Assembly: GCF_015223105.1 (NCBI RefSeq)
Contig: NZ_JADFTZ010000005.1
Location: 1 to 64,000 of the forward strand
Origin: Flavobacterium proteolyticum
GTDB lineage: Bacteria > Bacteroidota > Bacteroidia > Flavobacteriales > Flavobacteriaceae
DNA: 64,000 nucleotides
Direction: 5' to 3'
The notes below the pieces were generated by a model. It was not told the DNA's origin. It saw only the letters and a list, made by a program, of their open reading frames with translations, and ran no database searches. Made by a program: the position numbers and the translations under genes. How positions within the stretch are numbered: position 1 is the stretch's first letter; each line of letters starts with the position of its first letter. Shown one piece after another: positions 9,405-17,640 of this stretch.

Positions 9405-10079
9405 TTATTCGAATAAATCCAAATAGATCATTTCAATTTTATTGTTGGTAACTTTACATTGAGTAATGCTAATAGTTTTTAAAGTGTCATTGCGATTGAT
9501 TTGCAATCCAAATTCTTTATTTTCAGATTCTGTGAATTGATGAAAATATAAAATTTCTTCTGGTGTTGGATTGTTGTTTTCTTGTATAAAATTGGTAAAC
9601 CATATTTTTCTTTGTTCGCGAATTTCCTTTGAATAAAGGGTAGAGGAAGACCAAATATGAAATTGGTTTACATCTTTTAGTTCTTCATTTTTTTCCACTT
9701 CATTCCATTGCAATTGGATTAGTTTGTTGTTCTCAAATAAGACAATAGTGAAAGGTTCGATATCAGTTAAATCTATTGATTGCCAGTATTTCAGTGAGTT
9801 TTCTGTACTTATTAATTCTAAAACCACTAAGCCTCTACTTTTTCGATAACTAGGTTTTTGAAAGTGTTTTTCTTCTGCACCGTTGAGCAGTACGATAATT
9901 TTAGTTTCGCTATGTGCTACCCAAGTTCCGCCTGCTTTTGGATCTTTTGGGAAGATGATTTTTTTACCTTCAATATAATATACGGTAGGAGGAAGCGCTC
10001 TCTCTCGCGTGATTTTTTCATCACGATTGGAAGTAATTATGCAACCTTCTATCGTTGGAATATAAGTTACTGTGCACAT
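9405..10079 (-). CDS. NRDE (TANGO2-like) family protein
   Basis: The 224-residue product opens MCTVTYIP and contains the family signature SNRDE (residues 17-21), then a GGTWVA segment. NRDE/TANGO2 proteins have an Ntn-hydrolase-like fold in which Cys2 would become the N-terminal nucleophile after Met removal. Roles in eukaryotes include heme or lipid homeostasis; the bacterial role is open. Its start overlaps the DinB-like gene by 13 bases and its stop lies 3 bases before the ATP-grasp gene, so the three are clearly co-translated. Confidence 0.88.
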   Translation of the reverse strand: MCTVTYIPTIEGCIITSNRDEKITRERALPPTVYYIEGKKIIFPKDPKAGGTWVAHSETKIIVLLNGAEEKHFQKPSYRKSRGLVVLELISTENSLKYWQSIDLTDIEPFTIVLFENNKLIQLQWNEVEKNEELKDVNQFHIWSSSTLYSKEIREQRKIWFTNFIQENNNPTPEEILYFHQFTESENKEFGLQINRNDTLKTISITQCKVTNNKIEMIYLDLFE

Positions 10080-10555
10080 TGTTTGCGGTATTCAAGAGTT
10101 GATGGTGCAATTCCGAAAGAATCTGAAATTTTAATGTGCGGTAAGCGATACAATGCTACTTTTATCAAGGCTTGATGGTGAATACTGTGCTCCAAATTGT
10201 AAAGCAATTCACGGAAATAGTTGGTTTCAAGCATTTCTTTATCGCTGAAACAATTGTGTGTTAAAGAAAGTGACTTGTTCGGTATATCTAGTTCAGAACG
10301 ATATTTTTCAAGGATTTTAATCGCTTCTTTGGTATCGGATTGAAGGATGATGTCGCGTTTTCTTTTATCGTAATTGATATAACCACTATCATAATTATCT
10401 AATAGCGAACCTAAAAGTTCAATGATATGACGCATGTGTTCGCCAATTGTAGCGTTGCCCAATTCAGGAAACGGCAAAATCATTTCTTCATTTGTTAATT
10501 GCTGAAGAATATTGATATTTTCAGTTAAGTTTAGCTTTACAATTTTGACTAGCAT
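10067..10555 (-). CDS. DinB-like four-helix protein
   Basis: A 162-residue protein of the DinB/YfiT superfamily. The metal-ligand histidines appear in IGEHMRHI (about 47-51) and in LEHSIHHQALI near residue 128. Some members are thiol-dependent transferases; this one has no assigned substrate. The ATG at 10555 was chosen because it lies 4 bases after the msrB stop; an upstream TTG in frame would overlap msrB by 20 bases. The 3' end overlaps the NRDE gene. Confidence 0.82.
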   Translation of the reverse strand: MLVKIVKLNLTENINILQQLTNEEMILPFPELGNATIGEHMRHIIELLGSLLDNYDSGYINYDKRKRDIILQSDTKEAIKILEKYRSELDIPNKSLSLTHNCFSDKEMLETNYFRELLYNLEHSIHHQALIKVALYRLPHIKISDSFGIAPSTLEYRKQCAQ

Positions 10556-10559
10556 ATTC

Positions 10560-11036
10560 TTACTTAGTTTCAGGAACAAATTTGATAGAAACAGAATTCA
10601 TACAATAACGTTGACCAGTGGTTTCTTTTGGTCCATCATCAAAAATATGACCTAAATGGCCATCACATTTTGCACATAAGACTTCCGTTCTAACCATTCC
10701 ATAGCTCAAATCTTGTTTGAAGACTACAGAACCTTTTATGGCTTTATCAAATGAAGGCCATCCACAGTGTGAATCAAATTTTGTATCAGAAGTAAATAAG
10801 TCATTACCACATGCAGCACAAACGTATTTTCCTTTTTCAAAATGATCCCAATATTCTCCAGTAAAAGCTCTTTCAGTGCCTTTATTTCTTAATACTTCAT
10901 ACTGTTCAGGTGTAAGCTCTGCTTTCCACTCAGCATCTGTTTTTTTTGAATTTGAATTCATGGTTTTTGGTTCTTTAGTTTGTGATTGACACGATTGTAA
11001 ACTTACAATTGCAATTAATAAAAATAACTTTTTCAT
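10560..11036 (-). CDS. msrB: peptide-methionine (R)-S-oxide reductase, lipoprotein
   Basis: MsrB reduces methionine-R-sulfoxide in damaged proteins. The full domain is present: zinc-binding CAAC and CAKC pairs, [18 protein letters not shown] and the catalytic Cys in [11 protein letters not shown]. The N terminus [16 protein letters not shown] is a type II signal peptide with lipobox LQSC, so the enzyme should sit in the envelope facing the periplasm. The start at 11036 fits the signal peptide better than an in-frame ATG three codons upstream. It leads a four-gene operon with DinB-like, NRDE and ATP-grasp genes. Confidence 0.95.
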   Translation of the reverse strand: MKKLFLLIAIVSLQSCQSQTKEPKTMNSNSKKTDAEWKAELTPEQYEVLRNKGTERAFTGEYWDHFEKGKYVCAACGNDLFTSDTKFDSHCGWPSFDKAIKGSVVFKQDLSYGMVRTEVLCAKCDGHLGHIFDDGPKETTGQRYCMNSVSIKFVPETK

Positions 11037-11106
11037 AGCTAACATTTTTTCAAATTTAATGGTTAGAATTCAAATAAAGTGTTAACAATGTTACAAAGTA
11101 TTTGAA

Positions 11107-11550
11107 TTACGTATTGATTTCTAAATCTTTAATATAATCTTCATTTTCATAGAAGAAACGCTCAAAAGCATCCATTTTTTCGGCAAAGAAGTCAAAAATT
11201 TCAGGCCAAGTATTTTTGTTATTGATACTTATTCCTGTTTTTTCTACCCAAACACGGCTGATTACTTTTCCCGTTTCTAAATAAAAATTACGTTCAAAAA
11301 CAACATCGTCTAGATAATCTTCTAAAAGAATGGTTTTTAGCGATTCTACTTTCTCATAATATATCTTACGTTTTTCTTCGTCTTTTGGTTCTATATCGAG
11401 TAAAACTTGTGCTTTTTTATTGTCAACATAAAATTTGAAGGTTACATCTTTGATTTTGGTATTGTATAACAGCCACTTACGTGGGTATTCTTCTGCAAAG
11501 GCTATCCAAAAATCTTTTTTTATTTGTAGTGCTTCTTCTTTACTGAACAT
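11107..11550 (-). CDS. DUF4268 family protein
   Basis: A 147-residue cytoplasmic protein opening MFSKEEALQIKKDFWIAF, with WPEIFDFFAEKMDAFERFF near the C terminus, matches DUF4268 as I know it. The family resembles the C-terminal part of some nuclease-like proteins, but no catalytic motif is visible. It is a monocistronic gene between the msrB operon and the divergent Nudix gene. Function unknown. Confidence 0.75.
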   Translation of the reverse strand: MFSKEEALQIKKDFWIAFAEEYPRKWLLYNTKIKDVTFKFYVDNKKAQVLLDIEPKDEEKRKIYYEKVESLKTILLEDYLDDVVFERNFYLETGKVISRVWVEKTGISINNKNTWPEIFDFFAEKMDAFERFFYENEDYIKDLEINT

Positions 11551-11620
11551 ATTATTGAATTAGAAATTTATTTTGTTTGAAAAAAATAGCTACCTTTAAG
11601 GTTGCTAAATTGAAAATAGT

Positions 11621-12274
11621 ATGCTTTTTAATGATTTTATAAAATACATTCCAAAGATAGAAAAAGAAACCCTTCTTTCTACAGATGCCCATGCAAAAAT
11701 GGCACCGTTAGAGCGTATTTCTTATTTAAATGAGGAAAATTACAGGGATAAAAATCCTAGAAAGGCAGCGGTTTTAATGTTGTTTTATCCTAAAAATGAA
11801 GTAACGCATTTGGCTTTAATTGTTCGGAATTCGTATCCGGGAGTTCATTCTTCTCAAATAGGTTTTCCAGGAGGAAAAGTAGAAGAATACGACGCTGATT
11901 TAGAGGAAACAGCTCTAAGAGAAACTCATGAAGAAGTTGGTATTCATCCTGAAAAAATTCAAATCATAAAGCCTTTCAGCGAAATTTATATCCCACCAAG
12001 TAATTTTTTAGTAGCGCCATTTATGGGAATTTCGCATGAAGAATTAACCTTTATTCCTGATTTAGATGAAGTTAAACGGGTTTTAGAATTTTCAATTGCC
12101 GACTTTTTAGATGATAAAAGTATCACCAAAGTAAAAATGTCTACTTCTTATGCAACTGATATTGAAGTCCCTGCTTTTATGGTGGATAAATATGTGGTTT
12201 GGGGAGCTACTGCTATGATGATGAGCGAGTTAAAGGAAACTATAAAATGTGCTTTGAGTAAATGTAATTTTTAG
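11621..12274 (+). CDS. Nudix hydrolase, CoA pyrophosphatase-like
   Basis: The Nudix box is complete: GFPGGKVEEYDADLEETALR followed by ETHEEVGI (residues about 85-112), matching GX5EX7REUXEEXGU. The preceding segment LALIVRNSYPGVHSSQIGFP resembles the extended motif of the NudL/CoA-diphosphatase subgroup, which cleaves CoA to 4'-phosphopantetheine and ADP. Length (217 residues) is typical. It is transcribed rightward with the following acyltransferase about 100 bases away. CoA specificity is inferred. Confidence 0.85.
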   Translation: MLFNDFIKYIPKIEKETLLSTDAHAKMAPLERISYLNEENYRDKNPRKAAVLMLFYPKNEVTHLALIVRNSYPGVHSSQIGFPGGKVEEYDADLEETALRETHEEVGIHPEKIQIIKPFSEIYIPPSNFLVAPFMGISHEELTFIPDLDEVKRVLEFSIADFLDDKSITKVKMSTSYATDIEVPAFMVDKYVVWGATAMMMSELKETIKCALSKCNF

Positions 12275-12379
12275 CGATTTCAAATTATTACCTTATAATG
12301 TGATTTTAAGCTCTTTTTCTTTCTAAAATCACCTATTTTACTACTTTTGCGTTCTTGTTTTGTATAAAAATAAAAAATT

Positions 12380-13189
12380 ATGGGATTATTTAAGAGAAAT
12401 CCTTTCGGACATATATTGTTTTTAAAGACTTGGTTAATACGTATTGCGGGTTTTTTAACACACCGTCGTTATCGCCATTTTAATCAGTTACAAATTGAAG
12501 GTTCTGAGATTATTAGGAGTTTACCAGATAAAAATGTATTATTCATTTCTAATCACCAAACCTATTTTGCTGATGTGGTAGCCATGTTTCATGTTTTTAA
12601 TGCAGCTTTAAAAGGAAGAGAAAATAATATTAAAAACGTAATGTATTTATGGAATCCGAAGTTAAATATGTATTATGTAGCAGCTAAGGAAACCATGCAA
12701 GAAGGATTATTACCTAGAATTCTAGCTTATGCTGGTGCTATTACTGTTGAAAGAACCTGGAGAGCAAAAGGAAAAGACGTTACAGAAAAGAAAGAAGTTA
12801 ATCCAAATGACACTGAAAACATTAAAATTGCTTTAGAAGATGGTTGGGTAATTACGTTTCCACAAGGAACAACACGTTCATTTAAGCCAGTTCGTAAAGG
12901 AACAGCTCATATTATTTTACAACATAAACCAATTGTAGTTCCTATCGTAATTGATGGATTCCGTCGTTCTTTTGATAGAAAAGGGTTGATGATTAAGAAA
13001 AAAGGAATCTTACAATCGATGGTAATTAAAGAACCTTTAAAAATCGATTATGAAACAGCAACGGTTGACGAAGTAGTTGAAATGATCGAATTTGCAATAG
13101 AACAACATCCTTCGCTTTTAAAAGTTATACCTACTGAAGTTCTTGAAGAAAAAAGAAAAGAAGACGAACAACGCAGATGGAGTTACTAA
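12380..13189 (+). CDS. 1-acylglycerol-3-phosphate acyltransferase family (PlsC-like)
   Basis: The acyltransferase block I motif NHQTYFAD (NHX4D, about 54-61) and block III FPQGTTR (a variant of FPEGTR, about 158-164) are visible, followed by a PIVVPIVIDGF strand. These enzymes transfer an acyl chain to lysophosphatidic acid in membrane phospholipid synthesis. At 269 residues it is of normal size. A TACTTTTG -7-like box lies about 30 bases upstream. The gene ends at a strong hairpin shared with the convergent TraB gene. Confidence 0.88.
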   Translation: MGLFKRNPFGHILFLKTWLIRIAGFLTHRRYRHFNQLQIEGSEIIRSLPDKNVLFISNHQTYFADVVAMFHVFNAALKGRENNIKNVMYLWNPKLNMYYVAAKETMQEGLLPRILAYAGAITVERTWRAKGKDVTEKKEVNPNDTENIKIALEDGWVITFPQGTTRSFKPVRKGTAHIILQHKPIVVPIVIDGFRRSFDRKGLMIKKKGILQSMVIKEPLKIDYETATVDEVVEMIEFAIEQHPSLLKVIPTEVLEEKRKEDEQRRWSY

Positions 13190-13191
13190 GA

Positions 13192-13228
13192 TAAAAAAAA
13201 GGTTCTGAACTTCAGAACCTTTTTTTTA
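13192..13228. terminator. Bidirectional terminator
   Basis: AGGTTCTGAA and TTCAGAACCT form a perfect stem with A-run on one side and T-run on the other. It can end both the rightward acyltransferase gene and the leftward sigma/TraB operon. Confidence 0.88.
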
Positions 13229-13234
13229 TTCGTT

Positions 13235-14089
13235 TTATTTTACAGCTTCAACTTTGTAACCTTGGTTCCTTAGAAGTTTAATAACCCCGTTTTCTCCTGC
13301 TAAATGTGCTGCTCCAACACCAAAGAAAGTAGGTTTTTCATTCATAGCTTTAATGATGACAGGAATCCAATTTATATTTCTATTGTTTAATAACTGGTCT
13401 TTATTATCAGCTGTGATTTTATTGTCAGATTCATTCATTAGTTTTAACATTCCTTCAATGTCTTTATTTTTATAAATAGTCATAATTTCATTGAATTCTT
13501 TTTTCTCTTTTTCTAAATCCCCTTTTGCCGTTTTTAGTAATTCATCGGCTTGAATTTGATAAGGTATTTCATCAAATACTTTCATTTGATCTTCTACTTT
13601 TTCCAAACCAAAAACTTCTTCATTTTGCTCTTTGGTAATTTTCATTAAATTCATTTCTACGGACTCGTATGGGCAATCTATCATTTTTGGTAATAACATA
13701 GAGCTCAACATGAAAGGCTTGAAACTATCAAACATTTTGGCTGACATTTTTAAGTTTTTCTTTAAAAAGTCGTCTACGATTTTAAAATCTTCTGAACTCA
13801 ACAATGTAGATAATTTTACACCATCTTTCATAGGAAGATATTTTATCATTTCCATTTGCATGTTTTTATCGTCCATATCTAATTCCAAAAACAATTGTTG
13901 GGTGTTCTCTAATGCTTTCAGCGTATTTTCATCTAAAGAAGCATCACAAGTAGCATGAATGGTTCCAAATAAATAAGAAGGTTGTTCTAATCCATTTCCA
14001 GAAATTTTCCAAAGTAAGCTTTTTTCTAACTCTTGGGCATTTGAAAATAAAGAAACAAAAAAAGTAAAAAGTAAAATCAAGTATCGCAT
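13235..14089 (-). CDS. TraB/GumN family exported protein
   Basis: The 284-residue protein has a signal peptide (MRYLILLFTFFVSLFSNAQ). The N-terminal GxxH-type motif is seen in LFGTIHATCD (about 41-50) and the C-terminal conserved segment in GVGAAHLAGENG (about 257-268). TraB/TIKI folds are metal-dependent hydrolases, some of which are proteases; bacterial substrates are mostly unknown. Its ATG overlaps the stop of the upstream membrane protein as TAATG, tying it to the ECF sigma operon. Confidence 0.86.
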   Translation of the reverse strand: MRYLILLFTFFVSLFSNAQELEKSLLWKISGNGLEQPSYLFGTIHATCDASLDENTLKALENTQQLFLELDMDDKNMQMEMIKYLPMKDGVKLSTLLSSEDFKIVDDFLKKNLKMSAKMFDSFKPFMLSSMLLPKMIDCPYESVEMNLMKITKEQNEEVFGLEKVEDQMKVFDEIPYQIQADELLKTAKGDLEKEKKEFNEIMTIYKNKDIEGMLKLMNESDNKITADNKDQLLNNRNINWIPVIIKAMNEKPTFFGVGAAHLAGENGVIKLLRNQGYKVEAVK

Positions 14090-14730
14090 TAGTAATCTAT
14101 TTTTTTAAGTTCATTGTAATTTTTTTCTAATCGTCTCATCAGAATTCCGTAAAGCAATCTGTAAAATAACCAAATTAGCCCAACAAAGATTGCAATGATG
14201 ACTGCATAAACAACAAACATGATACAATAAAAAGTGTTCGGATCTACATTTTGAGACATTTTTTCTACCATTTTACGAATGTTTGGATCATACATAAATT
14301 GGAAAATAAACACTAAAACGAATGAAAAAGCCGTCATTGCTAAATTATACCAAACGTAATATTTAACTGTTTTACGAGTTTTTAAAATACTTTGCATTAA
14401 TTGCTTTATTGTATCGGTTGTATTGATGGTTCTGTAATTTTTGAAGAACAAATAAATGAAGAATAGAATAACGCCATAATTTATAACAGAGATTGTAGGC
14501 ATTACAGTATCTAAGTGATACATTTTTAAAGTTTTGAAATATTCTTCATCTGCAGTGAAAAACGAAATACTAGCCCACAAAACAAGCTCTAAAATGCTGA
14601 TAATAACAATCCACTTCACAATAGAAGACGAACCTTTATGCAGCATTCCATAAATTTCTTTTTCACTTATTTGTTGGAAAGAACCTTCTTGTTTTTTCCA
14701 GTCTTTTTTTAATAATTCTAATTCATCCAT
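14089..14730 (-). CDS. membrane protein, putative anti-sigma partner
   Basis: The 213-residue product has a cytoplasmic N terminus (MDELELLKKDWKKQEGSFQQ), then about four transmembrane helices near residues 38-58, 80-98, 125-146 and 168-196, and ends in a charged tail. I see no zinc-binding anti-sigma HxxxCxxC motif. It starts 2 bases after the ECF sigma factor stop, and the short amphipathic N-terminal region before the first helix is where a membrane anti-sigma factor would bind. The role is inferred from position; sequence alone shows only a membrane protein. Confidence 0.65.
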   Translation of the reverse strand: MDELELLKKDWKKQEGSFQQISEKEIYGMLHKGSSSIVKWIVIISILELVLWASISFFTADEEYFKTLKMYHLDTVMPTISVINYGVILFFIYLFFKNYRTINTTDTIKQLMQSILKTRKTVKYYVWYNLAMTAFSFVLVFIFQFMYDPNIRKMVEKMSQNVDPNTFYCIMFVVYAVIIAIFVGLIWLFYRLLYGILMRRLEKNYNELKKIDY

Positions 14731-14732
14731 GG

Positions 14733-15227
14733 TTACGGATTTAATATTTTTTTTAATTTCCCTTTTACACGATTCATTTTTACTCGTGCATTCACTTCAC
14801 TAATCCCTAACGTTTCTGAAATTTCGGTATAATCTTTATCTTCTAAATACAAGAAAACTAAGGCTTTTTCAATGTCGTTTAATTCGCTAATTGCGCTGTA
14901 CAAAAGCTTTAATTTTTCTTCTTCTTCAAAGTTATAATCGTCTTGTGTTACCTTATGAAAAGTACTATCAAACTCAATAGTATCAATCGTTCGCTTCTTT
15001 TTTCGGTATAAAGTAATGGCTGTGTTTAATCCTACACGATAAGCCCAAGTAGTAAATTTAGAATCACCTCTAAAGTTTGGGAAAGCTTTCCAAAGCTGAA
15101 TCGTAATTTCCTGAAACAAATCGTTATGCGCATCCTCATCAGTAGTATATAATCGACAAATTTTGTGGATTATATTCTGATTCTCTTTGAGTTGCTTAAC
15201 GAAAAGTGCTTCCGATTCTGATTTCAT
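14733..15227 (-). CDS. ECF-type RNA polymerase sigma factor
   Basis: The 164-residue protein has sigma region 2 (DLFQEITIQLWKAFPNF, then FTTWAYRVGLNTAITLYRKK) and region 4 with a helix-turn-helix (YTEISETLGISEVNARVKMN). It lacks regions 1 and 3, as expected for an ECF sigma-70 factor. It is the first gene of a three-gene leftward operon with a membrane protein and a TraB-like protein, so those may be its regulator and target. The divergent NDH-2 gene shares the intergenic region. Confidence 0.93.
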   Translation of the reverse strand: MKSESEALFVKQLKENQNIIHKICRLYTTDEDAHNDLFQEITIQLWKAFPNFRGDSKFTTWAYRVGLNTAITLYRKKKRTIDTIEFDSTFHKVTQDDYNFEEEEKLKLLYSAISELNDIEKALVFLYLEDKDYTEISETLGISEVNARVKMNRVKGKLKKILNP

Positions 15228-15327
15228 ACACGATAAGTAGTCTTTTGAACGAATTTGTTACAAGTTTACAATTTCAAATTTAAAGAATCATTAACTATTT
15301 TAAGAAACATTCAATTCTTTTTCTTCT

Positions 15328-15335
15328 TATCTTTG
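15328..15335 (+). promoter_or_regulatory. -7 promoter box of the NDH-2 gene
   Basis: TATCTTTG fits TAnnTTTG and lies 23 bases before the ATG. I see no clear -33 TTTG at the usual spacing. Confidence 0.4.
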
Positions 15336-15358
15336 AAGTGATTAATTTATAATGATAA

Positions 15359-16663
15359 ATGAACATACCTCGTAGTAGTTTTCCAAGAATCGTCATCATT
15401 GGTGGTGGTTTTGCCGGAATTTCTTTAGCGAAAAGACTTCGCAATAAAAACGTACAAGTTGTTTTACTAGACAAACACAATTACCATAATTTTCAACCTT
15501 TAATGTATCAAGTGGCAACGGGCGGTTTAGAACCTGATTCGATTGCTTATCCAATAAGGAAAATCGTTCAAGAATATAAAGATTTTTATTTCCGATTGGC
15601 CGAAGTTCGCGATATTGATGCGGAAAATAATACAATTTACTCCGATATTGGCGAATTAAAGTTTGATTATTTAGTCATTGCTACCGGTTCGAAAACCAAT
15701 TATTTTGGGAACAAAGAAATCGAACGCAATAGTATGGCGATGAAAACGATTCCACAATCGTTGAATATTCGCAGTTTGATTTTAGAGAATTTTGAACAAG
15801 CTTTACTTACCAATGATATCGACGAACGTCATAGTTTGATGAACTTCGTTTTGGTAGGAGGAGGACCAACAGGAGTAGAGCTAGCAGGCGCTTTAGCCGA
15901 AATGAAAAAAGCGATTCTCCCAAAAGATTATCCCGATTTAGATGTTCGAAAAATGGAAATCAATCTAATTCAAGGAAGTAATCGTGTTTTAGATTCCATG
16001 AGTGAAAATGCTTCCGAAAAAGCAGAAAAATTTCTGTTAGATTTAGGCGTAAGCGTTTGGAAAAACGTTCGTGTAACAGGTTACGATGGAAAAACCGTTA
16101 CCACTAGTTCCGATTTATCTTTTGATTCTGCAACGGTGATTTGGACAGCTGGCGTACAAGGTGCTTTGCCTCATGGTTTAAAAGCTGATAGTTTTATCAA
16201 AAATGTAAATCGAATCAAGGTAAACCAATACAATCAAGTGGAAGGATATGAACATCTTTTTGCAATTGGTGATATTGCGGTTATGTCTTCAGAGAAATTC
16301 CCACAAGGACATCCAATGATGGCACAACCAGCAATGCAACAAGGAAGATTATTAGCTGATAATTTGATTAGAATCATTAATAAAAAAACGCCTATACCAT
16401 TTGAATACAAAGATAAAGGTTCGATGGCAACCATAGGAAGAAATAAAGCGGTTGTTGATTTACCAAAATTCAAATTCAGTGGCGTTTTCGCTTGGTTTGT
16501 ATGGATGTTTGTGCATTTGTTTTCGTTAATTGGATTCAAAAACAAAGCTGTGGTTTTCTTAAACTGGGTCTATAATTATGTCCGTTTTGATAGAGAAGCA
16601 CGATTGATTATGCGTCCTTACAAGAAGAGAAATCAAGTGAGTTTTACGAGTGATGAAGTGTAA
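15359..16663 (+). CDS. ndh: type II NADH:quinone oxidoreductase (NDH-2)
   Basis: The 434-residue flavoprotein has an FAD-binding Rossmann motif IIGGGFAG (13-20), a second nucleotide-binding motif LVGGGPTGVELAGAL (about 164-178) and the AIGDIA segment (about 301). The C terminus has a hydrophobic amphipathic region (FAWFVWMFVHLFSLIGF) for membrane attachment. It oxidises NADH and reduces menaquinone without pumping protons. MenD, encoded at 50.6 kb, makes menaquinone. It converges on the beta-propeller lipoprotein gene with only 3 bases between stops. Confidence 0.93.
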   Translation: MNIPRSSFPRIVIIGGGFAGISLAKRLRNKNVQVVLLDKHNYHNFQPLMYQVATGGLEPDSIAYPIRKIVQEYKDFYFRLAEVRDIDAENNTIYSDIGELKFDYLVIATGSKTNYFGNKEIERNSMAMKTIPQSLNIRSLILENFEQALLTNDIDERHSLMNFVLVGGGPTGVELAGALAEMKKAILPKDYPDLDVRKMEINLIQGSNRVLDSMSENASEKAEKFLLDLGVSVWKNVRVTGYDGKTVTTSSDLSFDSATVIWTAGVQGALPHGLKADSFIKNVNRIKVNQYNQVEGYEHLFAIGDIAVMSSEKFPQGHPMMAQPAMQQGRLLADNLIRIINKKTPIPFEYKDKGSMATIGRNKAVVDLPKFKFSGVFAWFVWMFVHLFSLIGFKNKAVVFLNWVYNYVRFDREARLIMRPYKKRNQVSFTSDEV

Positions 16664-16666
16664 ATA

Positions 16667-17584
16667 TTAAAGCGAAGCTTTTGCAATTTTTATAGATAAA
16701 GAATTGGGTAATGGAGAGTTATAATCAAGATAGGCAATATACAACTCATCATTTAAAACAGTTAATCCTCTTAATGAAATAGCATTTAAATTAATAGTTG
16801 TTGAAAAATTGGTATAGCTTCCATTTGATGGATCATAAATGCCTATAAAAGCATTACTTTGATTGTTTTGTTTGTTTCCGCCTACAATAATTTTATTGTC
16901 ATAAACATCAGTAAAAGTTTCGTAAACGTTAAAAGGTAAATTTTGTGATGACCAACTATTTAGGGCATAATTATAAATATTTATTTGATTTGAAATCACC
17001 CAATTTTGATTTACATAATTCAAACCTCCAAAAGTAAATAATTTATCATTGATTATTTCAACATCGGCCCTGAGGAAGTAATTGGAATTAGTTGGAAAAC
17101 TAGGGTAAATGTAATTATCAGTTAAAATATCATAACTAAGGATGTTATTTATTCCTCTAAATATTTCAATTGTATTATTTCTAGAAGTAATTCTAGGAAG
17201 ATAACTCTCATTATATCTATTATTTGTAGAGATTAAATTTAAATTTAAATCTAATTTAAAAATGTCATTACCAGATAATGAAAATATATTGTTATTTACA
17301 ATTTCAATTTGTCTGCTTTCAGCAACATCAGGTAAAATAATTTCGTTTGTGTTTAATGTGTTAACGTTTAATTTTAATAAATTTTCATTATATCCATTAT
17401 CTGCTGAGTAAGAAATATAAATCGAATTTTCTCCAATATTAGAAATCATATCCATTTCTAAAGTATCTGCTTGAATGGTGTAAATATCAGTGAAAGATAA
17501 GTTTTGGCGATTAGTTGTATTAGAATCGTCTGAGGAACATGAGAAAACTAAAAGAAGGCCGATAAATAAAATACAATATTTCAT
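16667..17584 (-). CDS. beta-propeller (kelch-like) lipoprotein
   Basis: The ATG at 17584 gives MKYCILFIGLLLVFSC, a type II signal peptide; a longer in-frame start would place it internally. The mature part begins CSSDDSN, acidic after Cys, as in surface-exposed lipoproteins of Flavobacteriaceae. The rest consists of repeated beta strands with recurring YDI, NNIFSLSGN and IYNYALNSWS-type segments, typical of a kelch or similar propeller. No enzyme motif is visible. A binding role at the cell surface is the best guess. Confidence 0.75.
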   Translation of the reverse strand: MKYCILFIGLLLVFSCSSDDSNTTNRQNLSFTDIYTIQADTLEMDMISNIGENSIYISYSADNGYNENLLKLNVNTLNTNEIILPDVAESRQIEIVNNNIFSLSGNDIFKLDLNLNLISTNNRYNESYLPRITSRNNTIEIFRGINNILSYDILTDNYIYPSFPTNSNYFLRADVEIINDKLFTFGGLNYVNQNWVISNQINIYNYALNSWSSQNLPFNVYETFTDVYDNKIIVGGNKQNNQSNAFIGIYDPSNGSYTNFSTTINLNAISLRGLTVLNDELYIAYLDYNSPLPNSLSIKIAKASL

Positions 17585-17640
17585 AATTTTTTTCTTATAA
17601 AACGAATAAGATTTTTCTTTAGTATTTTTAAAATGAAACA

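Noticed and set aside
15295-15480. Leftward short ORF opposite the 5' end of the NDH-2 gene
   Set aside because: It lies mostly antisense to a well-supported gene and shows no family features.
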